A stretch of DNA of 64,000 nucleotides, from the NCBI RefSeq assembly GCF_013304385.1, contig NZ_JAAITU010000019.1, positions 1 through 64,000 on the forward strand, in the 5' to 3' direction. Below are positions 28,201 to 37,358 of this stretch, in pieces. Source of the DNA: Blautia glucerasea (GTDB lineage Bacteria > Bacillota > Clostridia > Lachnospirales > Lachnospiraceae). The stretch's first letter is position 1. Every line of letters begins with the position of its first letter. Position numbers and translations under genes: made by a program. The notes below the pieces were generated by a model. That model was given only the letters and a program-made list of their open reading frames with translations. It did not search any database and was not told where the DNA came from.

Positions 28201-28966
28201 TAAGGTGGATATGACAGATGGAAGCAGCGAGGTCAAAGGTGCGAAGCTGTATATCCTTAATGAAAACCAGGAAGTTATGGAAAGCTGGACGTCTGGTGAT
28301 CAGCCCCATTATGTGGAGAAACTTCCAATCGGTACTTATACATTATTGGAGGAAACAGCACCGAAGGGTTACATTGTGGCAAATAAAGTGACATTTGAGA
28401 TTAAGGACACCGGAGATATTCAGGGAGCCAAAATGGAAGATGAACAGGCAATGGGCAAGGTGATCTTAAATAAAACAGATAAAGATACCAAGAAGCCAAT
28501 GAAAGGTGTAGAATTTGCCCTTTGTGACAGCAAAGGTAAAGTTCTGGAAACTCTGGTAACAGACAGTGCTGGCCATGCAGAATCAAAGAATTATCCGATT
28601 GCGACTTTTAAGAATGGGCAGTATAAAAAAGCAATCACATATATCCTGAAAGAAACAAAAACACTGGATGGCTATCAGCTTGATGAAACCGAGCATAAGA
28701 TTCAGTTTGAATATGTCAATGACCGTACTCCTGTGATTGAATATACTCTGGATCTGACAAATAAGAAAGCTCCGGAAAAAGACACTCCGGAAACATCAGA
28801 AAACCAGGGAGTCAGCACTCCTGGTTCCCATGGTTCTGATGCGACTTCTGTATCCAATTCACCAAAAACAGGAGATAATACAAATATTGCTATTTTTGTG
28901 CTGGCACTTGCAGTATCAGCAGGATGTCTGGGAACTGTAGTGACAGTTAAGAGAAAACGCAAATGA
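22235..28966 (+). CDS. Giant CnaB-repeat surface adhesin with thioester domain
   Basis: 2243 residues. The order is: signal peptide (1-33), acidic Glu/Pro/Thr stalk (about 140-260), thioester-type domain (about 365-530), and some 14 CnaB/SpaA repeats from residue 650 onward. It ends with sorting signal SPKTGD, a membrane helix and tail KRKRK. The thioester pair is probably Cys about 419 (AYCMQ) and Gln about 487 (AMQHYLVDYL), able to bond covalently to host or cell-surface amines. CnaB units start with (V/I)xKKD-type lysines and end near YxxND or F-x-N, giving intramolecular Lys-Asn isopeptides. Such proteins may promote mating-pair contact or gut adhesion. Sortase anchoring is inferred from the LPxTG-like motif. 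Confidence 0.88.
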   Translation: MKNKKNMRRFLSGFLAMLTVLSTILSPILSYAADVVPEEPPLYEKVKNELDADEVVKAKDLELETGSIFEVEKDFTGLEIPDEKKVKITFHEAKNEEKQDFTTDYEDTYKAVYYVEPVSGHPIYQINRKLIVKEAVVQVAESENQESVSNQEDENEAEGEEPAIGTAESEEPVQDEVNVEIPSEDKIYEEVTPTEIPVEEEPIDTPIPENPSEEVSTEEPAIDDNPDTDSTFEEITDTDPEEMPEATDDSFTDGTEKTEDADGNYQVNIVRGEEFHIELNHEDGQYQPGETVVFSGDMPQGSLIAVGTTKVQANQTENTEDLLYSEVTYHEESDKFSFEMPADDIDLSVSMDQAENGIMLLATDTPWDDATNIEANKYYYYSDGQLHPFDTVMGQGGNDSYKYVRYKAGGKTYTVNAYCMQHSMQSPPSGTTYKNMVELDEGGDDKYLRKALFYGYGGPGWGHTFNGYNVKSIMEKYGCSSETRAMQHYLVDYLYDGESGFGGALSTTAKNMLKEIKAALAKMPDPTAMKLLPGLSVNATGKETESFTWKANEAFTITIHLENGVSLVNETTGKTASGNVTVKGGEKFHLVATTANMGSLKGKYAITSNFPLDFHAMLLKLESSQDIGFGYYTDSADLQITVDWPEEAVIEITKKDGDTGKNLAGAVYGVYSDNACTKLIVKMPPTDSNGSSRVTLTKTQDTVYLKEITAPEGYVVQASSYGVKLVVGSTTKQTVTDKEQKGNLTVYKEGEVFVGAVSDENGTSFQYEKRRQKGAVYNIYAAEDIVTAGGKTVYKKGAEVAKNLITGENGSVTVKNLPLGSYNVTEAQAPENFYNAKETKKVTISYAGQTAEAAFSETTFTNDRQKAVVQVIKKDKDTENTLSGGHFALFAAQDMKTVDGKVAVKKDALIETAITGTDGKAAFKADLPVGFSYYVKEVQAPAGYVRNENDTYSFQFSYTNDEQAKISFSHTFVNDRVSAAISLNKKDAETKENKAQGDASLENAVYGLYARNDITHPDGKTGVIYKAGSQIGTLTTDKEGKARIENLYLGEYYIKEITPSVGYLADEHEYDLVCSDEGDLTAVVEKECTSLETVKKQPFELIKAANNGDTDAALLSGAGFSAYLVSSLVVKEDGNYDFSSAEPVVIGENGATEIFTNEKGYVKSIAIPYGTYLVRETTTPHNYKPVDDFIVRITENKPTEPQTWRVLLDKEFSAKLKIIKQDDETKKSVLIPGTEFKIYDLGHEKYVEQVTTYPTTVTHTSYFTDIDGYLILPQNLKIGHYRIEEVTAPDGYTINKNYVEIQVDTNTLYQTDPVSGDAIIEVVYENHPVKGKLTVQKKGEVLSTYKNDFKYEVQNLSGAVYEVYAAEDIYTADFQKDDTGKRILEYAKGAKVAELTTDESGKADLDNLPLGEYKVVEKTAPEGFVLNKEEQKISFVYADQDTPVISQSAEFINDRQKVEVSVVKKDAENEKGLSGAEFGLYAKEDIKAGDKVLVKADELLTKAVTGEDGKAVFEQDLPFGTYYIKELAAPDGFVSSDEQIEVTAKYQGQEVKTVKLETVFRNAPTTTEFTKSDITTGVELDGATLTILDSDGKEVEKWTSVKGKAHVIKRLHVGENYTLREEFAPYGYLQAEEVKFTVSDTADVQKVEMKDAVPVGRIIINKKGEFVKEVTWKDMLAGGMDAAFGYVTGSLKDVTFEIYAAEDIKAADGESSDYYKKDELVATITTDALGYARSEDLPLGKYYVKEKETADGYVLDGEIREVDLTYRDQNTPVVTYDEDWQNNRQKAKVTVVKKEKNTDRVLEGGVFALYTKNDILNAEGEVILKADTMIEQKATDQDGRIVFTADLPINGSYYVKEVQAPAGFVTTEEIKEFDFTYAGEDVAEVSFEFTYEDEPTTFEITKSDLTTGEELPGAKLKVSDPEGNVVDEWTSGSTPHIIKELEVGKKYTLTETIPADGYATAESITFVVENTADIQKVEMQDDTTKILISKVDMTDGSSEVKGAKLYILNENQEVMESWTSGDQPHYVEKLPIGTYTLLEETAPKGYIVANKVTFEIKDTGDIQGAKMEDEQAMGKVILNKTDKDTKKPMKGVEFALCDSKGKVLETLVTDSAGHAESKNYPIATFKNGQYKKAITYILKETKTLDGYQLDETEHKIQFEYVNDRTPVIEYTLDLTNKKAPEKDTPETSENQGVSTPGSHGSDATSVSNSPKTGDNTNIAIFVLALAVSAGCLGTVVTVKRKRK

Positions 28967-28984
28967 TAATATAAATAGTGTTCT

Positions 28985-29015
28985 GGGGCTGTGGTTACTG
29001 CACAGCCCCATTTTG
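28985..29015 (+). terminator. Intrinsic terminator after adhesin
   Basis: GGGGCTGTG pairs with CACAGCCCC around a short loop, followed by ATTTT. It ends the long transfer-adhesin transcript before the XRE gene; the T tract is weak, so some read-through is likely. Confidence 0.6.
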
Positions 29016-29029
29016 AAAAGGAGAAGAAA

Positions 29030-29500
29030 TTGAAATTAGGAGCAAGAATAAGAAAAATCCGTATGTTTCGCAACATAACTCAAAAGGAATTGGGACGCAG
29101 ATTAGGATATGGGGAAAGTAGTGCGGATGTGAGAATCGCCCAATATGAAAGTGGACAGCGTACACCGAAGCAGGAAACGCTTATCCGGATAGCAGAAATA
29201 TTGGAAGTTGATGTCCGAAATTTTTTAAGTCCTGGAATTGCGACAATGGACGAATTAATGGAAACTTTATTCTGGATGGATGAAGAAAATAGAGGGCTTT
29301 TTCATCTGTTCCTGCTAAATGATTCAGAAAGTGAAATGGCTGGAATCACAATAAGGGATAAAAAAACAATGTCTTATCTGCAGGAATGGATGGGGAAAAA
29401 GCAGAAATTGGGCGATGGAAGAATCACAGAAGAGGAATATCTGGAATGGAAACTGCATTGGCCAGAGAATAAGAGAAAAACAGAATATAAAACCGTATGA
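29030..29500 (+). CDS. XRE-family HTH regulator
   Basis: 156 residues from TTG 29030 (AAAGGAG at 29017). The HTH domain spans about residues 3-65: LGARIRKIRMFRNITQKELG and RIAQYESGQRTPKQETLIR. The remaining 90 residues form an acidic helical domain (YLEWKLHWPENKRKTEY near the end). It lies alone between the adhesin and the holin-like toxin and may regulate either. Frames upstream of 29030 pass through the terminator and are not used. Confidence 0.82.
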   Translation: MKLGARIRKIRMFRNITQKELGRRLGYGESSADVRIAQYESGQRTPKQETLIRIAEILEVDVRNFLSPGIATMDELMETLFWMDEENRGLFHLFLLNDSESEMAGITIRDKKTMSYLQEWMGKKQKLGDGRITEEEYLEWKLHWPENKRKTEYKTV

Positions 29501-29630
29501 AGTAAAAAGGAATTGCTTTGCGGAGAGTTACCTGTTAGAATATTACTGGAGTAACCGTGTACAGGGTTGGTAAAAACCTCCTGGATTTTCAGATTCCGTT
29601 AAGGGATACAGAAGAAGGGAGGTGGAGCGA

Positions 29631-29732
29631 ATGGATACATACGAAGTCTTGAGCTTATTGTTCTTAGGCGGTACGTTTCTGATTGCTTTGCTTGCCTATT
29701 TGGATAATAGGGACAACAAGCGAAAAAAATAG
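29631..29732 (+). CDS. Putative holin-like toxin (type I TA)
   Basis: 33 residues (MDTYEVLSLLFLGGTFLIAL then LAYLDNRDNKRKK) behind a strong site GAAGGGAGGTGG. One membrane helix and a basic tail match the Hol_Tox (putative holin-like toxin) family of Firmicutes, considered membrane-acting toxins of type I systems controlled by antisense RNA. The downstream region carries several hairpins as expected. On a conjugative element it could stabilise inheritance. No protein antitoxin is adjacent. Confidence 0.75.
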   Translation: MDTYEVLSLLFLGGTFLIALLAYLDNRDNKRKK

Positions 29733-29877
29733 CCTACCCTGTCTGCCAACAGGATAGGCAGCTCTCTTTGAGAGCAAAATAAATTAAAACCTAATCCAGG
29801 AGCATCCACCTTGTGGGCGGTTACTCTTTTCAATTAGAATATAGCATTTTCTCTCCGAAAAGTAAAGTACATTTTAT
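29733..29877. ncRNA. Candidate antisense RNA/terminator region of the toxin
   Basis: No protein-coding frame. It has hairpins CCTACCCTGT/ACAGGATAGG (about 29734-29759), GCTCTC-TTT-GAGAGC (about 29762-29776), and a GGAGCATCCACC/GGGCGGTTACTC structure (about 29801-29828). Such regions downstream of Hol_Tox genes often hold the shared end of toxin mRNA and antisense antitoxin RNA. Transcription was not demonstrated. Confidence 0.4.
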
Positions 29878-29912
29878 GCAGCCAATTCTAAAAAAGAGTG
29901 GGCTGTTTTTTT
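29878..29912 (+). terminator. Intrinsic terminator before helicase gene
   Basis: CAGCCAATTCT pairs with AGAGTGGGCTG (one mismatch, one G-T) around a short A-rich loop, followed by seven T. The AGGAGGG site for the next gene starts just after it. Confidence 0.7.
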
Positions 29913-29932
29913 ATTGATAGGAGGGAAGTTTA

Positions 29933-32900
29933 ATGTCTAAACTACAGGACATCCGAAACTTGGTGCAGGAACATGCCGTATCAGTGAGCAGTTCGCCAGG
30001 GGATTGGATGGATTATATGGACACAGCATCAAGGTTATATCGTTATTCTTTTTCAGACCAGCTTCTGATCCATGCACAGCGTCCAGACGCAACAGCCTGT
30101 GCATCACTGGAACTATGGAATGAAAAGATGTTACGCTGGGTAAATCGTGGTGCAAGAGGAATTGCCTTGTTTGATGAAACCTGGCAGAATACCAAACTTC
30201 GTTATGTGTTTGATATTTCGGATACCCACATGGTAGCCGGAGGCAGAAGCCCATATCTTTGGAAGATGCAGGAACACCAGAGAGAAGAGATCCTCACCCA
30301 TCTGGCAGAAGTCTATGCTCTGGAAGAAAAGGATGCGGCAACTTTGCAGGACGCATTGATGGCGGTCGCAAGGGAAATGGTCAATGACAATCTGGAGGAA
30401 TACCTGGATGGATTGGAATATGCTGTAGAAAGTACTTATCTGGAAGATCTGGATGAGGTGACGATCCGCAGTGATTTTCGTCAGCTGGCAACAGACAGTG
30501 TTTACTATCTGCTTTCCAGGCGATGCGGGCTTGACCCGATGGAACTTCTGGAAGAAGAGGACTTCATGCATATCACAGATTATAACCGTCTGTCAGTTCT
30601 CACCTTCCTTGGAAATGCGGCAAGCCAGCTCAGTGAGAGTATTCTGATTGATATTGGAAAGACCGTACATAAAATTTCTCTGGAAGAAGCGAGAAAAGAG
30701 GTTGAAAAATCCAATGAAAGGAATTATAATAACTTTACCACGTTAATACGCGAAATTAAAAACCAGGATGCAGAAACGAAAAAAGAAGAAAATATTGAAA
30801 ATGAAGGAGGAAACGATTATGGAACTGACATATCATCGCAAGGGAGATTACCTGTTTCCGAATCTGACCGTCGAAGAGGAAGAAGTGACGATCGGGAAAT
30901 ATGGGATGCTGCGGAGGACATTTCTGAAAGAACACAAGAACAGCCTTTATCAGAGCCTGTTCCTGACCGGGAAGCTGAACGGCCATCTGGAACAGATCGA
31001 GAAAGCAGCACAGGAGAGAATGGACAGCCAGATGGAGAAATTACTGGAGAAGAATCCGGCACCGGACAAGGAAGCAGATCCGATGGCATGGACAGCACAC
31101 ATGAACGCACTGATGGCAACAGCGGAAGAGAGCATCTTGACGGAATTGGTATACAGTTAGTCGAAGATACAAGAGAAGATGGATTGAGTAAAGCAGAGGA
31201 AGAGATCGCCTCTGCTTTATCTTTGCCCGAATATCCCACCGCAAATGAACAAAGACGGAAGATCGAGGAAAAGGCAGCTGCCCTTTATGCCGGAGAAATT
31301 CCGATTCCAGAGCAAGTTGTTGATGAGATCTTACGGACAGGAGGAAACCGGAAAGCCAGCCAGCTCCGGATCATCTATAATTTCATGAGTGAACAGACAC
31401 CGGAGGAATATACGGAGTTTGTGAAGCGTGAATACCGTAAAGGTGGAAAAGGTTTTCAGATTGATGGAAATGAATATTCAGTCTGGTTTGATGAAACCGG
31501 GATGCAGATCGCAGTAGGGCATACGGTTACAGACCATATCTTAGATAAGGCATTTTTATCATGGGAAGATGTCAGCGGACGTATCCATCAGCTTTTAGAC
31601 CAGGGTGAATATGCACCGCAGTCTGTATTGGATGCGGCAAGAAGTAATGCAGTAAAAGAACACGCCCAGGCTCTTGCCTATATGAAAGGGGATATGGCAG
31701 AAGGAGTAGCGGAGATTGTTTTTGACGAAGAGGACTTACCACATCTTCGCAGTATCTATCCGGAGATCACGGATTATCTGGAAGAAAAGCTGGAGGATCC
31801 CCAGTGGCTTTCGGAACTGAATGAAAGACTGGATGCACTGGCAGAAGCCTATGAAGAAAATCATTCTATTATGCGTTTCCATCATTATAATCCTATAAAT
31901 ATCTCAAAGCAGTTTCAAAAGTTTGCGGATGAGGTGATTCCTTATCAGGTTAGGGACGGCTTTGCCTGGAAAGAACATCCGATGTTCATTACACAGGATG
32001 AGATTGATGCTTATCTTGCAGGAGGTGGAGCGTATTCGCAGGGCAGGCTTAGGACGTATTCCTTTTATCTACTTCATGAAGATGAAAGATCGAGGACAGG
32101 TTTTATCAAGGAACAGTATGGGATCGGTGGAAGCAGTCATGCACTGTCTGGTGCCGATGATTCACACGCAAACTATGATGGAAAAGGCTTGTTTCTTGCA
32201 AGAGGTGCTTATGGGAATCCATATACGTCAATTTTATTATCCTGGAATAAAGTTGCAAATAGAATAGCTTATCTGATCAAGAATGACCAGTTTCTGCAGG
32301 CAGAAGATTATGCTCGTATGCCGGAATATGAACGGGAGCAGATGGCAAATAAGGTACTCCGCTTTTATGACCGTCTGCCGGAAGAGATAGACAGACCATT
32401 TACGGATGATTTCTTCTGGGAAAAACCAGGAAAAGAAATGGAGGCAGTATTAGAGAATCCAGAGCAGACAGAGGAACTGTTACAGAAGATGGATGCAGCA
32501 TTGGCAGCTCTTCCATTGGATTTTGAAGCGTATGGGACAAACTACCAGCAGAAAACAGAACTTCTTTCAGAACTCCACCAGTATGCAGAAGGAACCTATA
32601 CGATTTTCCCGACACCGGAAGCAGAACCGTCTTTTGTGGAATCATCCGGACACCAGATGACCATGTTTGATTTCTTGGATACGAAGGCAGTGACAGAACC
32701 GACCGTAGTAGATATGTCAGATGTGGAGGAAATAGAAGAGGAAGAGGTTACTGCCAAAGAAGATATTCCGGAAAGTCAGGAACAGGAAAAAGCTGTGTTA
32801 GAACTACACAACTTCCGTATCCAGGATAATGACCTTGGTGCAGGCGGTCCGAAGGCAAAGTATAAGGCAAATATGGAAGCCATCCATTTGTTACAGACTT

Positions 32901-35900
32901 TGGAGAAAGAAGAACGTTTGGCAACACCCGAAGAGCAGGAAATCTTATCCCGTTATGTTGGCTGGGGTGGTATCCCACAGGCATTTGAGGAGAGTAACAG
33001 CAGCTGGGCGAATGAGTATCTGGAATTAAAGAATACTTTATCGCCGGAAGAATATAGTGCAGCAAGGGCATCGACCTTAAATGCTTTTTATACGTCCCCG
33101 ACCGTGATCCGAAGTATGTATGAAGTACTGGAAAATATGGGACTGAAACAGGGAAATATTCTGGAGCCGTCCTGTGGTGTCGGTAACTTTATGGGACTGA
33201 TCCCGGAGAGTATGGGCAAAGCCAATATGTACGGTGTGGAACTCGACCCGGTTTCGGGAAGAATCGCAAAACAGCTTTACCAGAAAAACAAGATTGCAGT
33301 ACAGGGATTTGAGGAAACCAGTTATCCGGACAGCTTTTTTGACTGTGTGATAGGCAATGTTCCATTTGGGGCGTATCAGGTCAGTGACCGCAGATATGAC
33401 CGGCATCATTTTATGATCCATGATTATTTTATTGCAAAATCCCTTGATCTGGTCCGTCCGGGCGGTGTAGTTGCAGTGGTAACTTCCAGTGGAACGATGG
33501 ATAAGCAGAACCCGGCAGTGAGACAGTATATCGCAAACCGGGCAGAACTGCTTGGAGCCATCCGATTACCGAATAATGCGTTCCAGAGAAATGCCAATAC
33601 CAGCGTTGTTTCTGATATTCTGTTTTTCCAGAAAAGGGACAGGGCATCCATTGAGGAACCGGAATGGTTAAATTTAAAGGAAACACCGGAAGGCTATTCA
33701 GTCAATGCTTATTTTGCAGAGCATCCGGAAATGGTGCTTGGTGAGTTTACTACAGAAAGTACCCAGTATGGAAAGCAGGAAGTGACCGTAAAACCAAAAG
33801 AAGGAATTATCTTAGAAGAACAATTAAAAGAAGCTGTCCAGAATATCCATGGTACGATCACGGAACTGGAACTTTCGGATACAGAGCTGGAGGAGGATGT
33901 TGTCTCTATCCCGGCAGACCCGGAGGTAAAGAATTTTAGTTTTACTGTGGTAGATGATGAAGTTTATTACCGGGAAAACTCTGTGATGAACCGCATGGAG
34001 CTTCCGGCAATGACAGCGGAACGTGTCAAAGGGATGGTGAAGATTCGTGATATTACGAATGAACTGATCCAGTGCCAGATGGAAGAGGGAAGCGATGAAC
34101 AGATCACAAAGCTGCAGGGAAAACTCAATGAAGAATACGATACCTTTACAGCAAAATATGGTCTTATCAGCAGCAATGCCAATAAGCGGGCATTTAGTCA
34201 GGACAGCAGCTATTGTCTTTTGACTTCTCTGGAATTTCTGGATGATAAGGGAGAACTGAAACGGAAAGCGGATATTTTTACCAAAAGGACGATCCGCCGG
34301 GCAGAAACGGTGACTTCTGTGGATACTGCCAGTGAAGCCCTTGCTGTTTCCATTGGTGAGAGGGCAGGTGTTGAACTTTCCTATATGGCACAGCTTTCCG
34401 GGAAAACAGAAGCAGAGCTTACCGAAGAACTGGCAGGGGTGATCTTTAAGAATCCGATCAGTGAAAAATGGGAGCCGTCGGATGAATATCTTTCTGGAAA
34501 TGTGAGGGAGAAACTGCAGATTGCAAAACAGTTTGCAGAAGATCACCCGGAATATCAGGTGAATGTGCAGTATTTGGAGCAGGTACAGCCAAAAGATCTG
34601 GATGCATCAGAGATTGAAGCAAGACTTGGGGCAACCTGGATCTCCGAGGATTACATTACACGGTTCATGGCAGAAACATTCCATACACCAAGATATTATG
34701 TAGGGAGCAAGGTCAAAGTCCAGTATGCCGAAGTGACCGGACAGTGGAATGTTATGGGAAAAAATGTGGACAGCTACGGAAATGCCCTTGTTACTTCCAC
34801 ATATGGAACACAGAGAGCCAATGCCTACCGCCTTTTGGAAGATGCCTTAAACCTTAGAGATACCAAGATTTATGACACGGTACAGGATGCCGATGGGGAA
34901 CACCGGGAATTAAATCGGAAGGAAACGATGCTGGCACAGCAGAAGCAGGAGCTGATCAAAGAGGAATTTAAGGAGTGGATATTTAAAGACCTGCACCGAC
35001 GGGAAGATCTCTGTAAGATCTATAATGAACGATTTAACAGCATCCGTCCACGGGAATATGATGGAAGCCATATTCAGTTTGTTGGCATGAATCCGGAGAT
35101 CACCCTGATGCCGCACCAGAAAAACGCAGTGGCTCATGTGCTGTATGGAAATAATACGTTACTGGCTCATTGCGTAGGAGCCGGAAAGACGTTCCAGATG
35201 ATCGCAGCCGGTATGGAATCAAAGCGGCTGGGACTCTCACAGAAGAATCTTTATGTTGTGCCAAACCATCTGACCGAGCAGTGGGGCAGTGACTTCTTAC
35301 GCCTCTATCCGGGAGCAAATATTTTGGTGGCAACAAAGAAGGATTTTGAGCCGGCAAACCGAAAACGGTTCTGTTCCCGTATTGCGACAGGGGATTATGA
35401 TGCGGTGATCATCGGACATACACAGTTTGAGAAAATCCCTCTTTCAAGGGAACGTCAGATTGCCATGCTGGAAGATCAGATTGCAGATATTACATTTTCC
35501 ATTGAAGAAGCGGCACATCAGGCAGGGCAGAATTATACCATCAAGCAGTTGGAAAAAACAAAGAAGAGTCTGCAGGCGAGGATGAAGAAACTCAATGACC
35601 AGACCAGAAAGGATGATGTGGTAACTTTTGAACAGTTGGGTGTAGACCGGCTGTTTGTGGATGAAAGCCATTCATTTAAAAATCTTTTCCTATATACAAA
35701 GATGAGAAATGTGGCGGGTATCTCACAGACGTATGCACAGAAAAGTTCGGATATGTTTATGAAATGCCGGTACATGGATGAACTGACCGGCGGCAGAGGG
35801 ATCACCTTTGCTACAGGTACTCCCGTATCAAACAGTATGACGGAGCTTTACACTATCATGCGTTATCTCCAGTATGATACACTCATGCGTATGGGTATGG

Positions 35901-35952
35901 GACACTTTGATTCCTGGGCGGCAACGTTCGGGGAGACAGTAACCGCAATTGA
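29933..35952 (+). pseudogene. Methylase/SNF2-like helicase, 5-prime part (split by element)
   Basis: First 2006 codons of a giant conjugative-element protein; ATG 29933 follows AGGAGGG. An N-terminal LtrC/ArdC-like region comes first, then a low-complexity linker at about 285-420 that overlaps tnpV. An N6-methyltransferase fold follows with motif [13 protein letters not shown] (about 1078) and NVPFG (about 1142). The helicase begins with [12 protein letters not shown] (about 1745) and DESHSFKNL (about 1909). The reading frame is cut at the GA dinucleotide 35951-35952 by a 12.9-kb element and as it stands ends at 36034 with 27 foreign codons. Rejoined to 48844 it gives exactly 2595 codons in frame. 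The function is thought to be DNA processing or host-defence evasion during transfer. Confidence 0.88.
30819..31160 (+). CDS. tnpV: TnpV family protein overprinted inside helicase gene
   Basis: 113 residues read in the +1 frame relative to the helicase. ATG 30819 has a textbook site, AAGGAGG, 8 bases upstream. The product begins [16 protein letters not shown] and continues with [15 protein letters not shown] and [19 protein letters not shown], matching the TnpV family of Clostridial transposons. The helicase frame over the same bases is a Ser/Glu/Arg/Gly-rich linker with no fold, so tnpV is the constrained frame. Its role is unknown; in Tn4451-type elements TnpV is an accessory protein. Confidence 0.8.
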   Translation: MELTYHRKGDYLFPNLTVEEEEVTIGKYGMLRRTFLKEHKNSLYQSLFLTGKLNGHLEQIEKAAQERMDSQMEKLLEKNPAPDKEADPMAWTAHMNALMATAEESILTELVYS

Positions 35953-35954
35953 GT

Positions 35955-35976
35955 TCGCTCCACTATTAGAGGTACA
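35955..35976 (+). repeat. Left terminal inverted repeat of the serine-recombinase element
   Basis: TCGCTC, four unmatched bases, ATTA, one unmatched base, AGGTACA; 17 of 22 bases match the reverse complement of 48818-48839. It begins two bases after the boundary GA. Confidence 0.7.
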
Positions 35977-36010
35977 AAACAATTCCAGTCCATACAGAAA
36001 TGCGCAAAAA

Positions 36011-36040
36011 AGGCAATCACATAAAAAATTGTGATTGCCT
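36011..36040 (-). terminator. Bidirectional terminator after agrC
   Basis: Perfect 11-bp stem AGGCAATCACA / TGTGATTGCCT with an 8-nt loop, flanked by A6 on the left and T7 on the right. It ends the minus-strand agrA-agrC transcript and also blocks read-through from the interrupted helicase gene. Confidence 0.8.
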
Positions 36041-36053
36041 GATTTTTTTGCAT

Positions 36054-37352
36054 TTATTGTTTCAAGGTTATGATTGTGTGGAAAGTACCGGAATCATTAT
36101 CATAATACATTTGCAAATTTCCGTGATATTGTTTCACGACTTTTTTAATACTCTTGATTCCGAAACCATGTCTGCCCTTGCTTGATTTATGGGATACAGG
36201 AAGTCCATCCTGATCATATACAGGGGTGCTTCGGCAGGAATTTATGATTATGATAACGATAAAAGGTGAATTTTCCTTTTTTTGTACTGTAAGCTCAATA
36301 AAAGAATCAGGGATATTATCTGCTGATTCCACTGCATTATCCAATAAGTTGCAGAATAACGATGTTAAGTCATGCTGATAAATATTTTGAACAGTACCGC
36401 TTCTGATGTCAGTATGAAAAACAATATGTTTTTCATTACATTGTCGCTGGTAGCGGCAGAGAATTGCATTCAGCATTTCATTATCACAGATTTTTGAGGT
36501 TTCTTTTAAGTCAGAAGATTCCATAAGCTGTTGTATATAAGCATTTATTTTATCAGAATCATTTTTTTCATTGAGTAATTTGATAGATTGTAGATGTTTT
36601 TTTATATCGTGAATCAGAATGCTCTGGTTTTCATTTTGTGAAAGCATCATTTCATAGTATTCAACGGAATCCGATTCTTTCTGAAGAAGCAACTGCATAT
36701 CAGTATATTCCTGTGATTTTTTCTGATTATATTGGTTGATGCCGAATACAAGCAGATTGACCATCAGCAGAAAAACAGCACAGATTGTTACCATAAAATC
36801 AATAGGCGGTGCAAAGGCTGATGTTTCACCCATTGCTGCAAAAGTAAAAATTATAAAAATAGACGAAACCGGAATTAACATTAAAAGAAGTTCGGAGTGA
36901 TCGTACTGTTCCTGATTTGATTTTTTTCCTTTGAACAGATGAATTAATAAATAGATGACTGCAAAAAAGAAAATTTTGCTAAAAACCGTATAAAAAACAA
37001 GTTCGACATCTGTTTCTAAGAGAAAATGCGGAAAAAATCTTGATGTAATCCCCAGAACTGCAATTTCAGATATACCCATAATTGCTGTAAGGATAGCCGA
37101 ATGGAAGAGTGCCAATAACAACTTGAGTTTAAACAACATATAAAGAAAAACAGTGTTAAACACAAAAAAGCTGACAACGTTTAGTCCTGTTTGTTCGAGC
37201 AGGGAAAGAAGAAACAATATTGTATAAAGAACACTCAATAGTGCCAGCCTTATTTTACTGCTATAAGAAGAGGTAAAAAGGCTGGATGCGTATTGCCATA
37301 GTATAACTGCTTCTGTAAAAAAGCTAAAAAGAAGTAAAACGATATGTCCCAT
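36054..37352 (-). CDS. agrC: AgrC-like sensor histidine kinase
   Basis: 432 residues. Residues 1-205 hold six or so membrane helices, the peptide-sensing domain. Then a coiled linker leads to the phospho-acceptor motif SILIHDIKKHLQS (about residue 250) and a GHKL ATPase with LLDNAVESADNIP (N box) and GRHGFGIKSIKK (G box). This is the HPK10/AgrC type that detects a cyclic autoinducing peptide and phosphorylates a LytTR regulator. It lies 6 nt downstream of the response regulator gene, in the same minus-strand operon, and divergent from agrD-agrB. Confidence 0.88.
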   Translation of the reverse strand: MGHIVLLLFSFFTEAVILWQYASSLFTSSYSSKIRLALLSVLYTILFLLSLLEQTGLNVVSFFVFNTVFLYMLFKLKLLLALFHSAILTAIMGISEIAVLGITSRFFPHFLLETDVELVFYTVFSKIFFFAVIYLLIHLFKGKKSNQEQYDHSELLLMLIPVSSIFIIFTFAAMGETSAFAPPIDFMVTICAVFLLMVNLLVFGINQYNQKKSQEYTDMQLLLQKESDSVEYYEMMLSQNENQSILIHDIKKHLQSIKLLNEKNDSDKINAYIQQLMESSDLKETSKICDNEMLNAILCRYQRQCNEKHIVFHTDIRSGTVQNIYQHDLTSLFCNLLDNAVESADNIPDSFIELTVQKKENSPFIVIIIINSCRSTPVYDQDGLPVSHKSSKGRHGFGIKSIKKVVKQYHGNLQMYYDNDSGTFHTIITLKQ

Positions 37353-37358
37353 TTATTT

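Noticed and set aside
33824-34546. 240-codon minus-strand ORF inside the helicase gene
   Set aside because: Shadow frame with Phe/Cys/His-rich composition; no start signal.
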